A DNA stretch of 64,000 nucleotides, taken from Pythium myriotylum (lineage: Eukaryota; Oomycota; Peronosporomycetes; Pythiales; Pythiaceae). Both the position numbers and the translations under genes were made by a program. Below, one piece after another: positions 29,824 to 40,707 of the stretch. The first letter of the stretch is position 1. Every line of letters begins with the position of its first letter. The notes under the pieces are model-generated. The model had not been told where the DNA came from, made no database searches, and worked only from the letters and a program-made list of their open reading frames with translations. The stretch spans positions 1,550,001 to 1,614,000 of the forward strand of contig JALJCQ010000003.1 in NCBI GenBank assembly GCA_023091665.1, read 5' to 3'.

Positions 29824-32039
29824 ATGAGCTTCTGTGACTGTGGCGGCGACGGCGCGTCCTCGCAGGCGCGGCGCGAGAGCGCGTACGACATGCTGCTCGT
29901 GGGCGACGCGGTGCAGATCGTGCTGGCGCAGAGCGAGCCGCTCGAGACAGAGACGATCGACGCAGCGAACGCCCTCAACCGAGTACTGTCCAAGCCTGCA
30001 TTGAGCACCGTGAGTGGCCCAGAAAGGCCTCCTGCACAAAATCTACCCTCTAACCATGGTTATCCATGTCCAAGGAACCGCTTCCTCCGTTCCGAGCTTC
30101 GATCATGGACGGCTATGCCGTGGTCGCGTCAGACGGCGAGGGCGAGTTCCCTGTGATTAACCGTATTGCCGCAGGAGATGAGCCCACTGGAGCCATTGCA
30201 TCCGGTCAGGTAGCGTACATCACGACCGGATCACCTGTGCCGGATGGTGCGGATGCTGTGGTCAAGATCGAAGACACGGATGGCGTGTTCGATTCGCTGG
30301 AACCGACAAGGGAGATCGCAGTCAAAATCCTGAGGGGGGTGAAGCCCGGCCAGAACATTCGAGATGTAGGATCCGATATCACTCCCGGAGAAGTGCTGAT
30401 TGGAGCTCAAGAGATTGTCACACCTGCTGAAATTGGACTGCTGGCGACGGTGAGCCTGACAGACCAGCTTGGAGGGAGTCCTTCTCACAGAGAATGGTGT
30501 TAGGCCGGCGTCACTAGCGTGGATGTGTACCGCCAACCTGTTGTAGGCGTCCTCTCGACTGGCACTGAGCTCGTGGAGCCATTTGCGGCGACAACTCCCG
30601 GTAAAATCCGAGACAGCAATCGCCCAATGCTCTTGGGTTTGCTCTCGAGCTGGAACGTAAGAACAGTGGATCTCGGAATCTGTGGTGACAGCAACGAGAT
30701 ATTAGAAAAGAGAGTGCGCGATGCTCTTGAGACGGTAGATGTGCTCATTACAAGTGGTGGTGTGAGCATGGTACGTGATCTTCAAATGTTGGCATCCAAT
30801 CTTTTAACTAACATATCTCTTCCCAGGGAGATCATGACCTCATCAAACCTTTACTCGAACGCATCGGAGAAGTCCATTTTGGAAGGCTTCACATGAAACC
30901 GGGAAAGCCAACAACATTCGCCACACTCTCCGTTGGTGGCAAGAAGAAGCTCGTGTTTGCGTTACCGGGTAACCCCGTGAGCACCTTCACAACTTGTCAC
31001 TTGCTAGTGCTCCCAGCTTTGAAGAAGCTGCAAGGACACACAGAGAGCAAATGGCTCCAGACGCGAATCTACGCTACACTAACTCATAACGTCAAACTGG
31101 ATCTCGAACGTCCTGAGTTTCACCGTGCGACGGTTGCTTGGGATGCCAAGACCCACAAGTTTATCGCCACTAGCACTGGGCGTCAGATCAGCTCTCGTCT
31201 GCTCAGGTGAGAACACACGCCAACTGCTTCATGTTGCTCGTTGTGCTTACTATGGATGTAGCTGCCGTAATGCGAATGCGCTGCTGTGTTTGCCAACTGG
31301 GACCGAGATTCGACAAGGTGACGCTGTTGTAGCTCTCCTTCTCGACGAAAGCTTCGCGAATGCTCCCGGCATCAATATCGAAGCAGTCAAGTCGCCTAGT
31401 GATGGCCATACGTTGAAAGACGCCGCCTCTACCAGCCATGCGAGCGGAGGTTCGGTCAAAACTTTTAGAGCTGGCATCCTCACGGTATGGCAAACAGCGC
31501 CTTCTCTGGTCGACAATATTCATGTGTCTTGTGTGGAGCAGATTAGTGATCGTGTCTCAAAGGGTGAATCCAAAGATCTCAGTGGACCAGCGATGGCGGA
31601 CGTGCTCGCTCAAGTGAAGAAAGCCAAGATTGAGATCGTGGAGTCGGCTGTTGTGCCGGACGAGATGGACCAGATTCAGTCGATTGTCAAGAAATGGGCT
31701 GACGAAGACCGTGTCGATTTGGTCCTTACCTCTGGTGGCACAGGCTTCAGCCCCCGTGACGTGACTCCCGAAGCCATAAAAGCGATCCTCCACAAGGAGA
31801 TCCCGGGTTTCGTCATCGCGATGTTGGAGAGCTCGCTGAAGATCACGGCCAAGGCCGTGCTGGCTCGGCCTGTGGCTGGGATTCGAGCCCGAACCCTCAT
31901 TGTCACGCTCCCGGGCAAGCCCAAAGCTGTGATTGAGAACTTTTCAGCCATCGAGGAAGTGCTGCCCCACGCCCTGCACCTCGTGCGCGATGAGCCTCAT
32001 GAGCACCACCGTGCCAACCCGGCGTTGCAGTACACGTAA
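29824..32039 (+). CDS. Molybdopterin molybdenumtransferase/adenylyltransferase fusion (MoeA-MogA, Cnx1 type)
   Basis: Six exons (29824-30009, 30075-30449, 30504-30770, 30827-31206, 31262-31484, 31542-32039) give 642 residues. The N-terminal E domain is MoeA-like: LPPFRASIMDGYAV, ITTGSPVPDGADAVVKIED, VLSTGTEL, ITSGGVSMGDHD and FALPGNPVS. After a linker of about 70 residues comes the G domain (MogA-like): GILTISDRVSKG, then VLTSGGTGFSPRDVTPEA. The order E then G is that of plant Cnx1, opposite to animal gephyrin (G then E). Role: the G domain adenylates molybdopterin and the E domain inserts molybdate to make Mo cofactor for nitrate reductase, sulfite oxidase and related enzymes, in the cytosol. 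All intron phases fit. Confidence 0.93.
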
Positions 32040-32351
32040 TATGACGGAATGTCTGCATCTAGTTTGGTAGATAATTGAGCCCGAAGTTGATGTTCATCAA
32101 CCCAGATTGCCAGAGGTAGCCATTTTTAGAAACTAATTACAAAAGCGAACAATCCTCCCTTACTGGGTCTGTGTGTGGAGAGAGACAGGGGGAGTGCGTG
32201 GCACTGTCTATTTGGGTAATTTCAGTCGGCTGTTTTGATTGGAGCGAGGAGATCCGTGCCCCCCTCTTCGCTGGGAAACCACTCGCTCTAGGACCGCGGC
32301 GACCAGACCCCAAGCCTCCTCGGCAGCGCTTTCTCGGCAGCACCAGCAACC
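32040..32351. other. Intergenic, 5' region of eRF1
   Basis: No gene seen. The eRF1 start is preceded by AGCAACC in good context. Confidence 0.45.
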
Positions 32352-33739
32352 ATGGCGACCACGGCGGAGGACGAGCAGATCGCGCTCTTCAAGATGAAGA
32401 AGCTCATTAAGTCGCTGCAGGCGGCGCGTGGGTACGTGCCGAGCTAGCGCCGTTGGCGCGGGCGCCGCTGACTGGGTGGAATTTTGCGTCCTGCAGTAAC
32501 GGCACCAGTATGATCTCGCTGATCATCCCACCTAAGGACCAGATCTCGCGCGTGAGCAAGATGCTTGCCGATGAAATGGGGACGGCCTCCAACATCAAGT
32601 CGCGTGTGAACCGCCTCTCGGTGCTCGGCGCCATCACGTCGGCCCAGCAGCGTCTCAAGCTCTATAACCGCTGCCCGCCGAACGGCCTCATCATCTACTG
32701 TGGCACGATCGTGACGGACGAGGGCAAGGAAAAGCGTGTCAACATTGACTTTGAGCCGTTCAAGCCCATCAACACGTCGCTGTACATGTGTGACAACAAG
32801 TTCCACACTGAGGCGCTCGGTGAGCTGCTCCAGGACAACGACCGATTCGGGTTCATTGTCATGGACGGTAACGGTGCACTGTACGGTACTGTCGCTGGTA
32901 ACACGCGTGACATTCTTCACCGCTTCACTGTCGACCTGCCCAAGAAGCACGGCCGTGGTGGTCAGTCCGCTCTTCGTTTCGCGCGTATCCGTATGGAGAA
33001 GCGCCACAACTACGTGCGCAAGGTCGCTGAGATTGCCACGCAGATGTTCATCACGAACGATCGACCAAACGTCACGGGTCTCGTGCTCGCTGGTTCTGCC
33101 GACTTCAAGAACGAGTTGAACACGAGTGACATGTTCGACAAGCGTCTCTTGGAGATTGTCGTCAAGGTCGTTGATGTGTCGTACGGTGGTGAGAACGGCT
33201 TCAACCAGGCGATTGAACAGGCCGCAGAGACGCTCGCGAATGTCAAGTTCGTTCAGGAGAAGCGTCTGATTTGCAAGTACATGGAGGAGATTGCTCAGGA
33301 CTCCGGCAAGTACTGCTTCGGTATCCTTGACACCATGAAGGCGCTCGACATGGGCGCGGTTGAGACTTTGATCGTCTGGGAGGACTTGCCACACCACCGT
33401 GTGACCCTGCGAAACGAATCAACGTCCGCAGAGACGCACAAGATTCTGGCACCCGCAGAGGAGAGCGTCGCCTCCAACTTTGTGGACCCGGAGACGGGCG
33501 CGAAGCTTGAGACCGTGGACCGTGTTCCCCTTGTTGAATGGTTCGCTAACAACTACAAAGATTTCGGTACGACGCTTGAGTTTGTCACTGCACGATCGCA
33601 AGAGGGCTCGCAGTTCTGCAAGGGTTTCGGTGGCATCGGTGGTATCCTCCGCTGGAAGGTTGACTTCATGGAGTTGGGCTATGATGACGAGCTCGAGGAC
33701 GACGACGAGGACTACTTCGACGACGACGTGTTCATGTAA
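32352..33739 (+). CDS. ERF1: Eukaryotic peptide chain release factor subunit 1
   Basis: Exons 32352-32431 and 32497-33739 (65-nt intron at AARG|NGTS) give 440 residues, the normal eRF1 length. Domain 1 carries the stop-codon recognition motifs [21 protein letters not shown] (NIKS) and YMCDNKF (YxCxxxF). Domain 2 carries the peptidyl-tRNA hydrolysis motif [15 protein letters not shown] (GGQ). Domain 3 ends in a very acidic tail ([15 protein letters not shown]) that in other species contacts eRF3. Role: reads all three stop codons in the ribosomal A site and releases the nascent chain. The stop-recognition motifs are standard, matching use of TAA, TAG and TGA as stops in this window. Confidence 0.97.
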
Positions 33740-34134
33740 ATCTAAAGTATTCAGTGTTAGAGACCGGGAAACGACGACAGCGAGAGACGAATTCGTGGTC
33801 TCTTGCTGCCAGTGAACGAGCCGGCGAGAAAGCCGCACGACCAATACATTGAAGAAGACACAAAAATTCAGAAGAACGGACTCGGAGTGCATGGCTGCAG
33901 CAGGATGCCTTCGCTCCTCCATCGTTGCAAGCTAGTCGTTAGGTGGCGTGGAGAGCGGAGCTGATCGCCGCGTCGCATGCACTTTGAAATTGAATAGGGA
34001 CTCCCCTCATTTTGCATCTCCACGCCTCTTGCTTCGTGATTGATGGATGGGGTCTCTTTGTTCGTACTGCAGGCTTCCTCTGAAGGCCCATTCACCAATC
34101 TACTCCCAACCGATCGAATCCTCTTCACTTCACC
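33740..34134. other. Intergenic, nothing recognised
   Basis: 3' flank of eRF1 and 5' flank of the next ORF. No further gene signal. Confidence 0.4.
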
Positions 34135-34599
34135 ATGAGTTCCTTACCACCACGCGTGCAGCAAACTCCTGAAGAACTGGTGCATCTCCAGACAAGGCTG
34201 GCTTTCTTTGAGCAGCCGATCACGATGTTCAACCGCCCGGTCGAGAACGACCCTGCCGAGCTCATCCGCACCCCGTTGCGAACGAGACGACACATCGTGC
34301 CAACCACCTCGCACCCTCACAAGCCCGCCACAAGTCCCATGAGCAGCGTGCCCACGTGCTTTCTCGTTCGCTTCGCGCGGCGCGCGATGGCGGCGGTGCG
34401 AAGCGTGTTGACGCCTCGCAAGCGTCGCGAGAAGGCGCGACTGGCCAAGGAGGCGGCTGCGCGATCGGTCGTCGCCGACGAGTTCGTGGCGGCTGCGCGC
34501 CGACGCCACCAAGAGCTGGACGAGCCCACGCGGTTCCGCCTCGAGCTCGCGGGCATTCGGGTTCAGCCCCGGCCTTTCGGCTACGTGGTGTCGGTCTGA
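34135..34599 (+). CDS. Hypothetical 154-residue basic protein
   Basis: The ATG at 34135 is in good context (TTCACCATGAG) and opens an uninterrupted 154-codon frame. The N-terminal 60 residues are mixed and the middle and C-terminal parts are rich in Arg, Ala and Glu (ARRAMAAVRSVLTPRKRREKARLAKEAAARS), probably helical and basic. No signal peptide or known domain. Antisense frames are also long here because of the GC-rich Arg/Ala coding, so some doubt remains. It lies head-to-tail between eRF1 and the next orphan gene. Confidence 0.45.
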   Translation: MSSLPPRVQQTPEELVHLQTRLAFFEQPITMFNRPVENDPAELIRTPLRTRRHIVPTTSHPHKPATSPMSSVPTCFLVRFARRAMAAVRSVLTPRKRREKARLAKEAAARSVVADEFVAAARRRHQELDEPTRFRLELAGIRVQPRPFGYVVSV

Positions 34600-34762
34600 C
34601 ACCATCGTCCTGGTGTTTTGTGCCTTCAATAGTCACTCAAACGCGGGACTAGTCACTCTATTGAGGTAATCGACACTCTAACGAGGTAATTTAGTGACAA
34701 AGTTGCCGTTCGGTGTTCCCGCCCCCCACATTTGAACTGGCACGAGTCCCCTCCAACGGACC

Positions 34763-35614
34763 ATGGAGACGGCGACGTTCAGCGAGTTGCTGGCGCACGC
34801 AGCGGCTTTGGGGATGCGCGACGTGGCTGCCGACGACGCCGGCGCGCTGCCAGTGTGCGAGCCTCTGGAGAAGTGCCGTTCCAAGGATTTGCGTCGCGAG
34901 GCCCACCGACTCAAGCTGCGCGTCGTGCGTCGTGGCCCCGAGGCCAACGACCACAAGAACGGGTACATTGCTCTGCTGCGCGCGCATTGGGCGAGCGCTG
35001 CGTCACGAGCAAGCGCACCCGCGAGCGTCGAAGAGCCAGAGCCAGCGACGCAAGCGAGCTCAGAGCCAGCACGCGACTCAGACCTCGCGGCGCCGACGGT
35101 TGCCTCGTCGTTCGAGGAGACGGCGTGCGAAAACCCTGCCAACGTCAATTGCGAGGACATGGAAAGATGGATTCCATGCGACGTCCGCCAGAGTCAAACG
35201 ACCGCGGTGAGTGAACAAATGACGGATCCAGACAGTGATGGAAGCCAAAGCAAGGGGTGTCTGGAAAACGAGGGAGTGTCGGCTTCGTTGAATGAGAACT
35301 TCAACTGCTCCTCAATTCCACAGCGCCCACCTCGAATCGGCACTGAAGCCGCTCTACTTGTGCAAGGAAACGAGTGCGCGGCTATCGACGAGTCTTCTCA
35401 GACTCCGGGAAACTGTGAAGAAAACCTCGATGAGACAATCAAGGCCACCCAGTATTGGGAGAGTCGTCTGCTCGTGTCGAAACGCAAGATCCGTGAGCTA
35501 CATAGCGAACTCGGGGCATACCAACACCACGAAGAAGCGAAGTTGCTTGAAGACGAACTCTTATACTACGTGCGCGAACGCAAGCGCGCGTTACGCTCTC
35601 TGATGCTGGCCTGA
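34763..35614 (+). CDS. Hypothetical 283-residue protein with SAP-like N-terminus and C-terminal coiled coil
   Basis: The ATG at 34763 has strong context (GACCATGGAG). Residues about 40-75 (KDLRREAHRLKLRVV, then NDHKNGYIALLRAH) resemble the two-helix SAP-like motif seen in oomycete proteins, which may bind nucleic acid. The middle is acidic and low in complexity (Ser, Glu, Asp, Asn). The last 60 residues (KATQYWESRLLVSKRKIRELHSEL and onward) are charged heptad-like helices, likely a coiled coil. The single-exon frame has strong codon structure. Function unknown. Confidence 0.6.
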   Translation: METATFSELLAHAAALGMRDVAADDAGALPVCEPLEKCRSKDLRREAHRLKLRVVRRGPEANDHKNGYIALLRAHWASAASRASAPASVEEPEPATQASSEPARDSDLAAPTVASSFEETACENPANVNCEDMERWIPCDVRQSQTTAVSEQMTDPDSDGSQSKGCLENEGVSASLNENFNCSSIPQRPPRIGTEAALLVQGNECAAIDESSQTPGNCEENLDETIKATQYWESRLLVSKRKIRELHSELGAYQHHEEAKLLEDELLYYVRERKRALRSLMLA

Positions 35615-35691
35615 CATGAGTTGAGCGAGAAACTTCTTTCGTAGATCAGGGCTTCTATTGATTCAATTATTAGGGTAAATGCACGAGGTAT

Positions 35692-36969
35692 TTATGCAGC
35701 AACGGAAGAACGTCTCCTTCCGAGCTTTAAACTTAGTCGGCGGAGAAGGCTTGGTCGTTCCTCGTAGCTTTCCGTTTCCACTTGGATACGTGACTGTGTG
35801 CCACGGGCCGTCTGCGAGGATGGAGAGGTGAGGACCACGTCCATATCCTTCTGTGATCCAACGAGATGGTCCACGTTCTTCTCGAATGACTCCCTCTCGA
35901 CTTCTTTTTCGTCGCCCAAGGGTGACAGCATCGGAGACGACGAAGCCGAGGCAGTGGGAGTATTGTCATGCGAGTCGCGAGCATCTTCAATCTCGACTTC
36001 GCTCGACTTTCCGCTGGACTTCTCGATGACGTTCGGAACGACCGCCGCCGAGGTCGCGCGGCGTCTGTTCTCCAGGTCATCGGCCACGAGGCTGGCGAGT
36101 AGATCTTTCATCAGCGCGTCCTCTCGCTGGGTCGTTGCTTCGTCACGTTCTGCGGCAAGAGCCGACAGCTCGCTGGTGAGAAGTCTCGAGCCAGTGCTAA
36201 AGCGGCGCTGGAGTGCCGTGGCTTGATCCTCGGAGTCCAAGCCATCATCGTCCGACGTTGATTCATGGGGCGACGTTGCTTCGGCAGACACGGGTTTCTC
36301 CGTCGTCTCGGTTGCAAGGTCAGCCGGTCCAAATTCACCGATCGAGTGGCGGTGTAGCACCTTGCGGACATCTCCCGCCTGGCGACCGAAGATCACCGAT
36401 CGACGAGGCTGCGCGACAAAGTTCTGGAAGTCGGTCGAGGATTTCCAGTTGGGGGCGAACACACGGTCTTCATCCCTTTCATCGTGCCCACGCGGACTCA
36501 CGGAGTGGGCGCACGAGATAGGAGAGTGGCTGGCTTTTTCGGATTGCGTCGCACAGACCTCGAGGTCGGCGACGGGCGAGGACGCCTCGGCCTGCGGGCG
36601 TAGGTTTTTCAGCACGATGGTGAGCCGGTGGATCCACACGTTCATCTCGCGCTCGGTGGGCGCGGCCATCAGCAGTCGGCGGCCATTGGGCGTGCGGATC
36701 TCGAAGCGCCAGATCGTCGAGGCCGAGCGGCCAGTCTTGCGCGCGCTGAGCGGCATGATCTCGAGGCAGTCGGGTGAGCACGGCGAGAGATCGACCTCAT
36801 CACGGAACTTGCCGTTCTCGAAGGTGAAGTACTGGAGCTTTGTGCGCGTGAGCACGAAGTGCCTCGTCTTCCAGTTCTTGCGACCGAGGAGCCGTCCGGA
36901 GCCGCGCTTGAAAAGAACGCCCGAGTGGACGATCGGCTCATTCTCCGTCGGACGGGAACGCCACAGCAT
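35692..36969 (-). CDS. PH-domain protein (425 residues)
   Basis: Residues about 16-125 form a pleckstrin homology domain: HSGVLFKRGSGRLLGRKNWKTRHFVLT with the basic beta1-beta2 loop that binds phosphoinositides, YFTFENGKFRDEVDLS, and the final helix EREMNVWIHRLTIVLKNL with its conserved Trp. A motif STDFQNFVAQPRRSV (about 183) is shared with the other PH gene at 43737, so the two are paralogues. The rest is Ser/Glu-rich and probably disordered, with basic C-terminal RRLSLKLGRRRSS. Likely a membrane-recruited adaptor (inference). Single exon, ATG at 36969. Decayed related sequences lie at 37139-37372 and 39103-39695. Confidence 0.82.
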   Translation of the reverse strand: MLWRSRPTENEPIVHSGVLFKRGSGRLLGRKNWKTRHFVLTRTKLQYFTFENGKFRDEVDLSPCSPDCLEIMPLSARKTGRSASTIWRFEIRTPNGRRLLMAAPTEREMNVWIHRLTIVLKNLRPQAEASSPVADLEVCATQSEKASHSPISCAHSVSPRGHDERDEDRVFAPNWKSSTDFQNFVAQPRRSVIFGRQAGDVRKVLHRHSIGEFGPADLATETTEKPVSAEATSPHESTSDDDGLDSEDQATALQRRFSTGSRLLTSELSALAAERDEATTQREDALMKDLLASLVADDLENRRRATSAAVVPNVIEKSSGKSSEVEIEDARDSHDNTPTASASSSPMLSPLGDEKEVERESFEKNVDHLVGSQKDMDVVLTSPSSQTARGTQSRIQVETESYEERPSLLRRLSLKLGRRRSSVAA

Positions 36970-38872
36970 GTCTGTGACTCAGATTCGAGCGCGCTGGAGA
37001 GCGAAGTTCAGAATGCCGCAGTGGGAGGTGGGAGCGGCGACAGATCCCTCGAAATGGCTCAGCTGACCGAGGAGTCAAGAGAACTGAGGTGCCACTGGAC
37101 ACCCGGCTGAACCCGGCGGGAGACATGAACACACAGCTCTATGCTCCAAGCAGCACTTCCTCGACACAGATGGGCAGTCGTCGGCCTGACGAGGGTTCAG
37201 ATTCTTTTGCTGAACTTTTGTATGGGGCTGCGATGAGACGTCGCCACGTCGGCCGCATCTCCTCTGCCTGGCGGCCAATGGTTGGTGACGATTGCGGACC
37301 TGCTCGGGAGCTGCTGGCACCGTAATAATTGAAAGGGAGAGAGCGTGTCCCACATGCCTCTCGTCTGGCCAATCGCTATCGCCCGGGCGATGACGAAAGA
37401 GCTCTTCGCGAAGGACGGAAGATCGACAAGCGCACGTTGGCTACACGATGCGGCGACACAATGGACCTAAGGCGACGGCTGCACCTGCATTGGGGATAAC
37501 TGTCGTCTCGCAACGCCGCGACGATCGGCGGCATCCCGGTGTCGACCGATCGTGAGATTACTCAAGCCGCACTCACCTCCGGCGGGTCCAGCCTGACTCG
37601 ATTTGACGTCAAGGCCCCATTGCTCGGGTTGCTGGTATGGTATTGCCATCTTGCGACGGGTCGCATTCGCTGGACTGGGCAGAAAGTCGCTGCCTTTGAC
37701 GTAGCCAAACTCTACGAGGACTCGGCATTTGCCTCGTCGCTGATTACGTCCGCATACCTTTTCGTCTGCGGTGCCAACGCTGCTGCGGCGGCGAACGACT
37801 ACAGTAGGGCAACGATCTCATTGCCGTGTCCGACTTCACTGTTCGCGACTATACCGCCTCCAATCGGTCCCGACTCGTGCAACTCGACGAATCAACTAGC
37901 AGCGACAGTGTTCGCCTTGTACTCGCCGTTCATTTGTCGCGTCTCGGTCGGACCGACTTCTACGGACGAATTCGACTTGTAATGGTGGATAATGGCCTCT
38001 CGCTGCTCAGGGTGGCTCTGGCGTGCTGAGGAAGCCACCGCCAAAGTAGCCGTGTCTGCGATTACGTCTCCACTGCTGTGGTGTCGCGAACAGGTCTCTT
38101 GATGCTTGTGTAGCTTATCGCTCCATCGCCGAAAGAGCCCTCTCTTCTTCTTGCATGCTGGCGCAAGCGGGTACATCGCCTTCGCTCCCAGAGAGATCAG
38201 AGACATCAGCACAAATTGCGATCGTCGAGGAAAGGAATCCTCGCACGGAAAGCCGACGACGTTGGCCACCAAATTAGTCTCCACCGCCTCGATCTCCATC
38301 CGGTCTCAAAATATGACCCCTCTGGAGTCTTGTACTTGCACTGCCATGTTCCTCGCTCATGAACTCGCCGAGGTCCGTGGTCGCTGTACGCCTCTGTGTT
38401 GATTCACCAGGTCACAACCAAGATTGCCATGTTGTTGCAAGCTCCTTGAACCATCATGATATCTTCCTCTGCAACGTTTGACGTTCTCGTATGTTCTCAG
38501 CTTGAGGGTTGGGATTCCTGTCAGACAGAGTTGACAGCTGAGATCCCTGGCTTGATGATATCTTCTTGTCCACATGACCGATCACCAGTTTGCTATTGGG
38601 TGCATTTTTCTCGATCTATCTCTCGGTCTTTGTGGAACATGTCTGACGCTCACTCACTAGTCGCATAAAGCCAGTACTGAAGTGACGGGTCCTGGTGCTC
38701 CTGAGATCTTCTTGACAATTAGAGTGTTCCTCGCGAAGTATGTCAGGTCCGGTGGACTCGACTTTTCAGACGTATTGAATTCGTTCGAGAGACGAAAGAC
38801 CCATTCGCATCCCCAGTCTCACGGATCTCGGCCGAGGATTCGGTTGCGCTCCCGACTCTTTTACGACGATTG

Positions 38873-38903
<31 letters not shown>

Positions 38904-39102
38904 GAAGATGTTGCGTTTGGAGATATCTCTTCGTTCGCCTGTAAGTCTTTGTTCACTCGTTAACCAGCTGCATTTTTTGCTCCTCGCCAAGGCCAAGACT
39001 GGATAACTTGTTCCGTTTGGGTGAGAACTCTTGAAGGGCAGCTCGTACTGCCTGTGCTTCTTTTTCGAAGTGATCCGCAATGTCACTTTCGCTTTGCCAT
39101 CA
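36970..39102. other. Gene-poor stretch with relic sequence
   Basis: No intact gene is seen. A plus-strand frame at 37539-37982 (GGSSLTRFDVKAPLLGLLVW) has no recognised domain. A T-rich tract lies near 38870-38902 (TTTTC units). The only structure explained is PH-like relic sequence, annotated separately. Confidence 0.4.
37139..37372 (-). pseudogene. Possible relic of a PH-family gene (linker part)
   Basis: The minus-strand reading contains SSPTIGRQAEEMRPTWRR, comparable to RRSVIFGRQAGDVRKVLHR just after the TDFQNF motif of the PH gene at 35692. The match is short and there is no PH domain next to it, so confidence is low. Confidence 0.3.
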
Positions 39103-39695
39103 TCATGTTCGGCCGCACAATTGCTCAAGTTGTCTCTCGAGGTCTCGACCATCTACCGGACCAGTCGAGTGGTGACAACCTCCAAGCATGATCGGTTGGC
39201 TTTCATATGAATGGCGAAGAGATATCGTCGAGCGGTGTGGCTGTGCGACGCTGTTATTTAAGTCAGTTTTTGTGGTCTCTCGCCTGCTGGCGGCCCCGCA
39301 GTCTTGCGACCAAGTCAGCAGCGGAGCTCGCAAAGACTCCTTATCAGGCATTCTTTCCGAACTTTCAATCTGCCGCTCTGATACGCTGTTTGCAGACAAA
39401 TTTTTGAAACACTCGTCGAAGGTACTTGAGCCACACATTGATCTTCCGTTCTGCTAAGCTGCGACTACAAGTCGGTGATGGCTTTGCGCGCTGAGGGAGC
39501 GGTAAGCTTTGAGCGAACCGAACGAGCATGTCTGAAAATCATCTCGTCGCGGAGTCTGCCATTCTCGAAAATATATTTTGCCGCAATGACGTGGACGTGA
39601 GCACGAAATGACGCGGTATCCAGTTTTTCCGACAGATATCCCGCTTGAACTGAACGCCCAATAGGCAGCAGGCTGAGGATCGACGCTTGATCCAT
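39103..39695 (-). pseudogene. Decayed PH-domain paralogue
   Basis: On the minus strand, IFENGRLRDEM and APSARKAI (39465-39695) match FTFENGKFRDEV and PLSARKTG of the neighbouring PH gene. About 300 nt further on, another frame reads KTDLNNSVAQPHRSTISLRH (about 39270-39210), matching STDFQNFVAQPRRSVIFGRQ. Order and rough spacing are conserved, the frames are broken, and the PH core Trp helix is lost. It is a dead tandem copy in the same orientation as the gene at 35692-36969. Confidence 0.6.
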
Positions 39696-40707
39696 GACGA
39701 AAACGCCACCTAACCAGCGGCTACTGCGTCGGAATGCGTAGACAAGAAAAAAAAAATGCAGAGTGGATAGAGATTTGAATGGCAGCAGGTTCTGAGGGAG
39801 ATGGAAATTCTATGGACGAAGAGATCCAAACGGAATTCACGAATGGCTGTCGTTGAATGGAGCACTCACAATGAAGGAGTTGGAACTGCACCGTTGGGAT
39901 TCCAACACGAAGCTCTTAGACTTCGTGTGAGGCTGTTGGCGCTGGAAGCAAGAGCCCACTCCAGCATTCTGGCAGAGGTTCGCTGAGGCCTGAAAGAACT
40001 ATGGAGTGGGCATCCATTTCAACTGCGTTCAGGATCGGGCCCTGTGCCCTTTCGTGTGTCTAGACTTTAAAACGATTCGGAGCTAGACACCGAATAGCCA
40101 CTAGCAAGCGAATTGGACATCATCACTAGGATGAGCTTGTCACACGGCACTAGGAATCCTTCTTAGGAATCTACTCGAGGTTGTTGACGAGTTGCCACGT
40201 ACAGCAACCACTGGCATTGGTTACTCGGGCAGCGTCACCCACCGAGTTCTCGTGGCGTTTCAAGATACGCCAACTCACTAGTGTGCCAACACGAGAGGTG
40301 TAACAATCCGAAGAAGCGATTCTTTTCGCGACGGATCCTTTCGAAGACTCGGGCCGACGAGCTGCCTGTCTTCAAGTGTGAGAAGACGCGACAGGTGGCC
40401 ATCGCCAGTGCAGGCGCGAGAGCACATCCATGTGGAGGAGAGAGGTCATCGCCAATCACAACTGCAATGTACTGATGCAGTTTCCGTCCCTGTCCATCTA
40501 CTCATACAAAGTCAATCTTCTAATCCAGTAGATTCATTTTCACCGGTCCTCAAGTGAACCGTTGAACCGCCCGACTGTCTAAATATCGTCATTCCCGTGC
40601 TCATATCTCTAAATATGAGAAATCGCTGGGCTTGCGCACCACAAACGGCACGTGCCCGTGTGGTTCCCCCTCGGGCATTTCTTTCAAGAGCCGACGGAAG
40701 CAGCAGC
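39696..40707. other. Intergenic, no confident gene
   Basis: Short frames at 39801-39986 and 40281-40475 (MCQHERCNNPKKR) have no convincing homology. An A-run lies near 39748-39757. Confidence 0.4.

Noticed and set aside
32444..33397. Long minus-strand ORF
   Set aside because: Antisense to eRF1, no domain.
37539..37982. 147-codon plus-strand ORF in the PH relic region
   Set aside because: No conserved motif, and the surrounding DNA is decayed; not supported as a gene.
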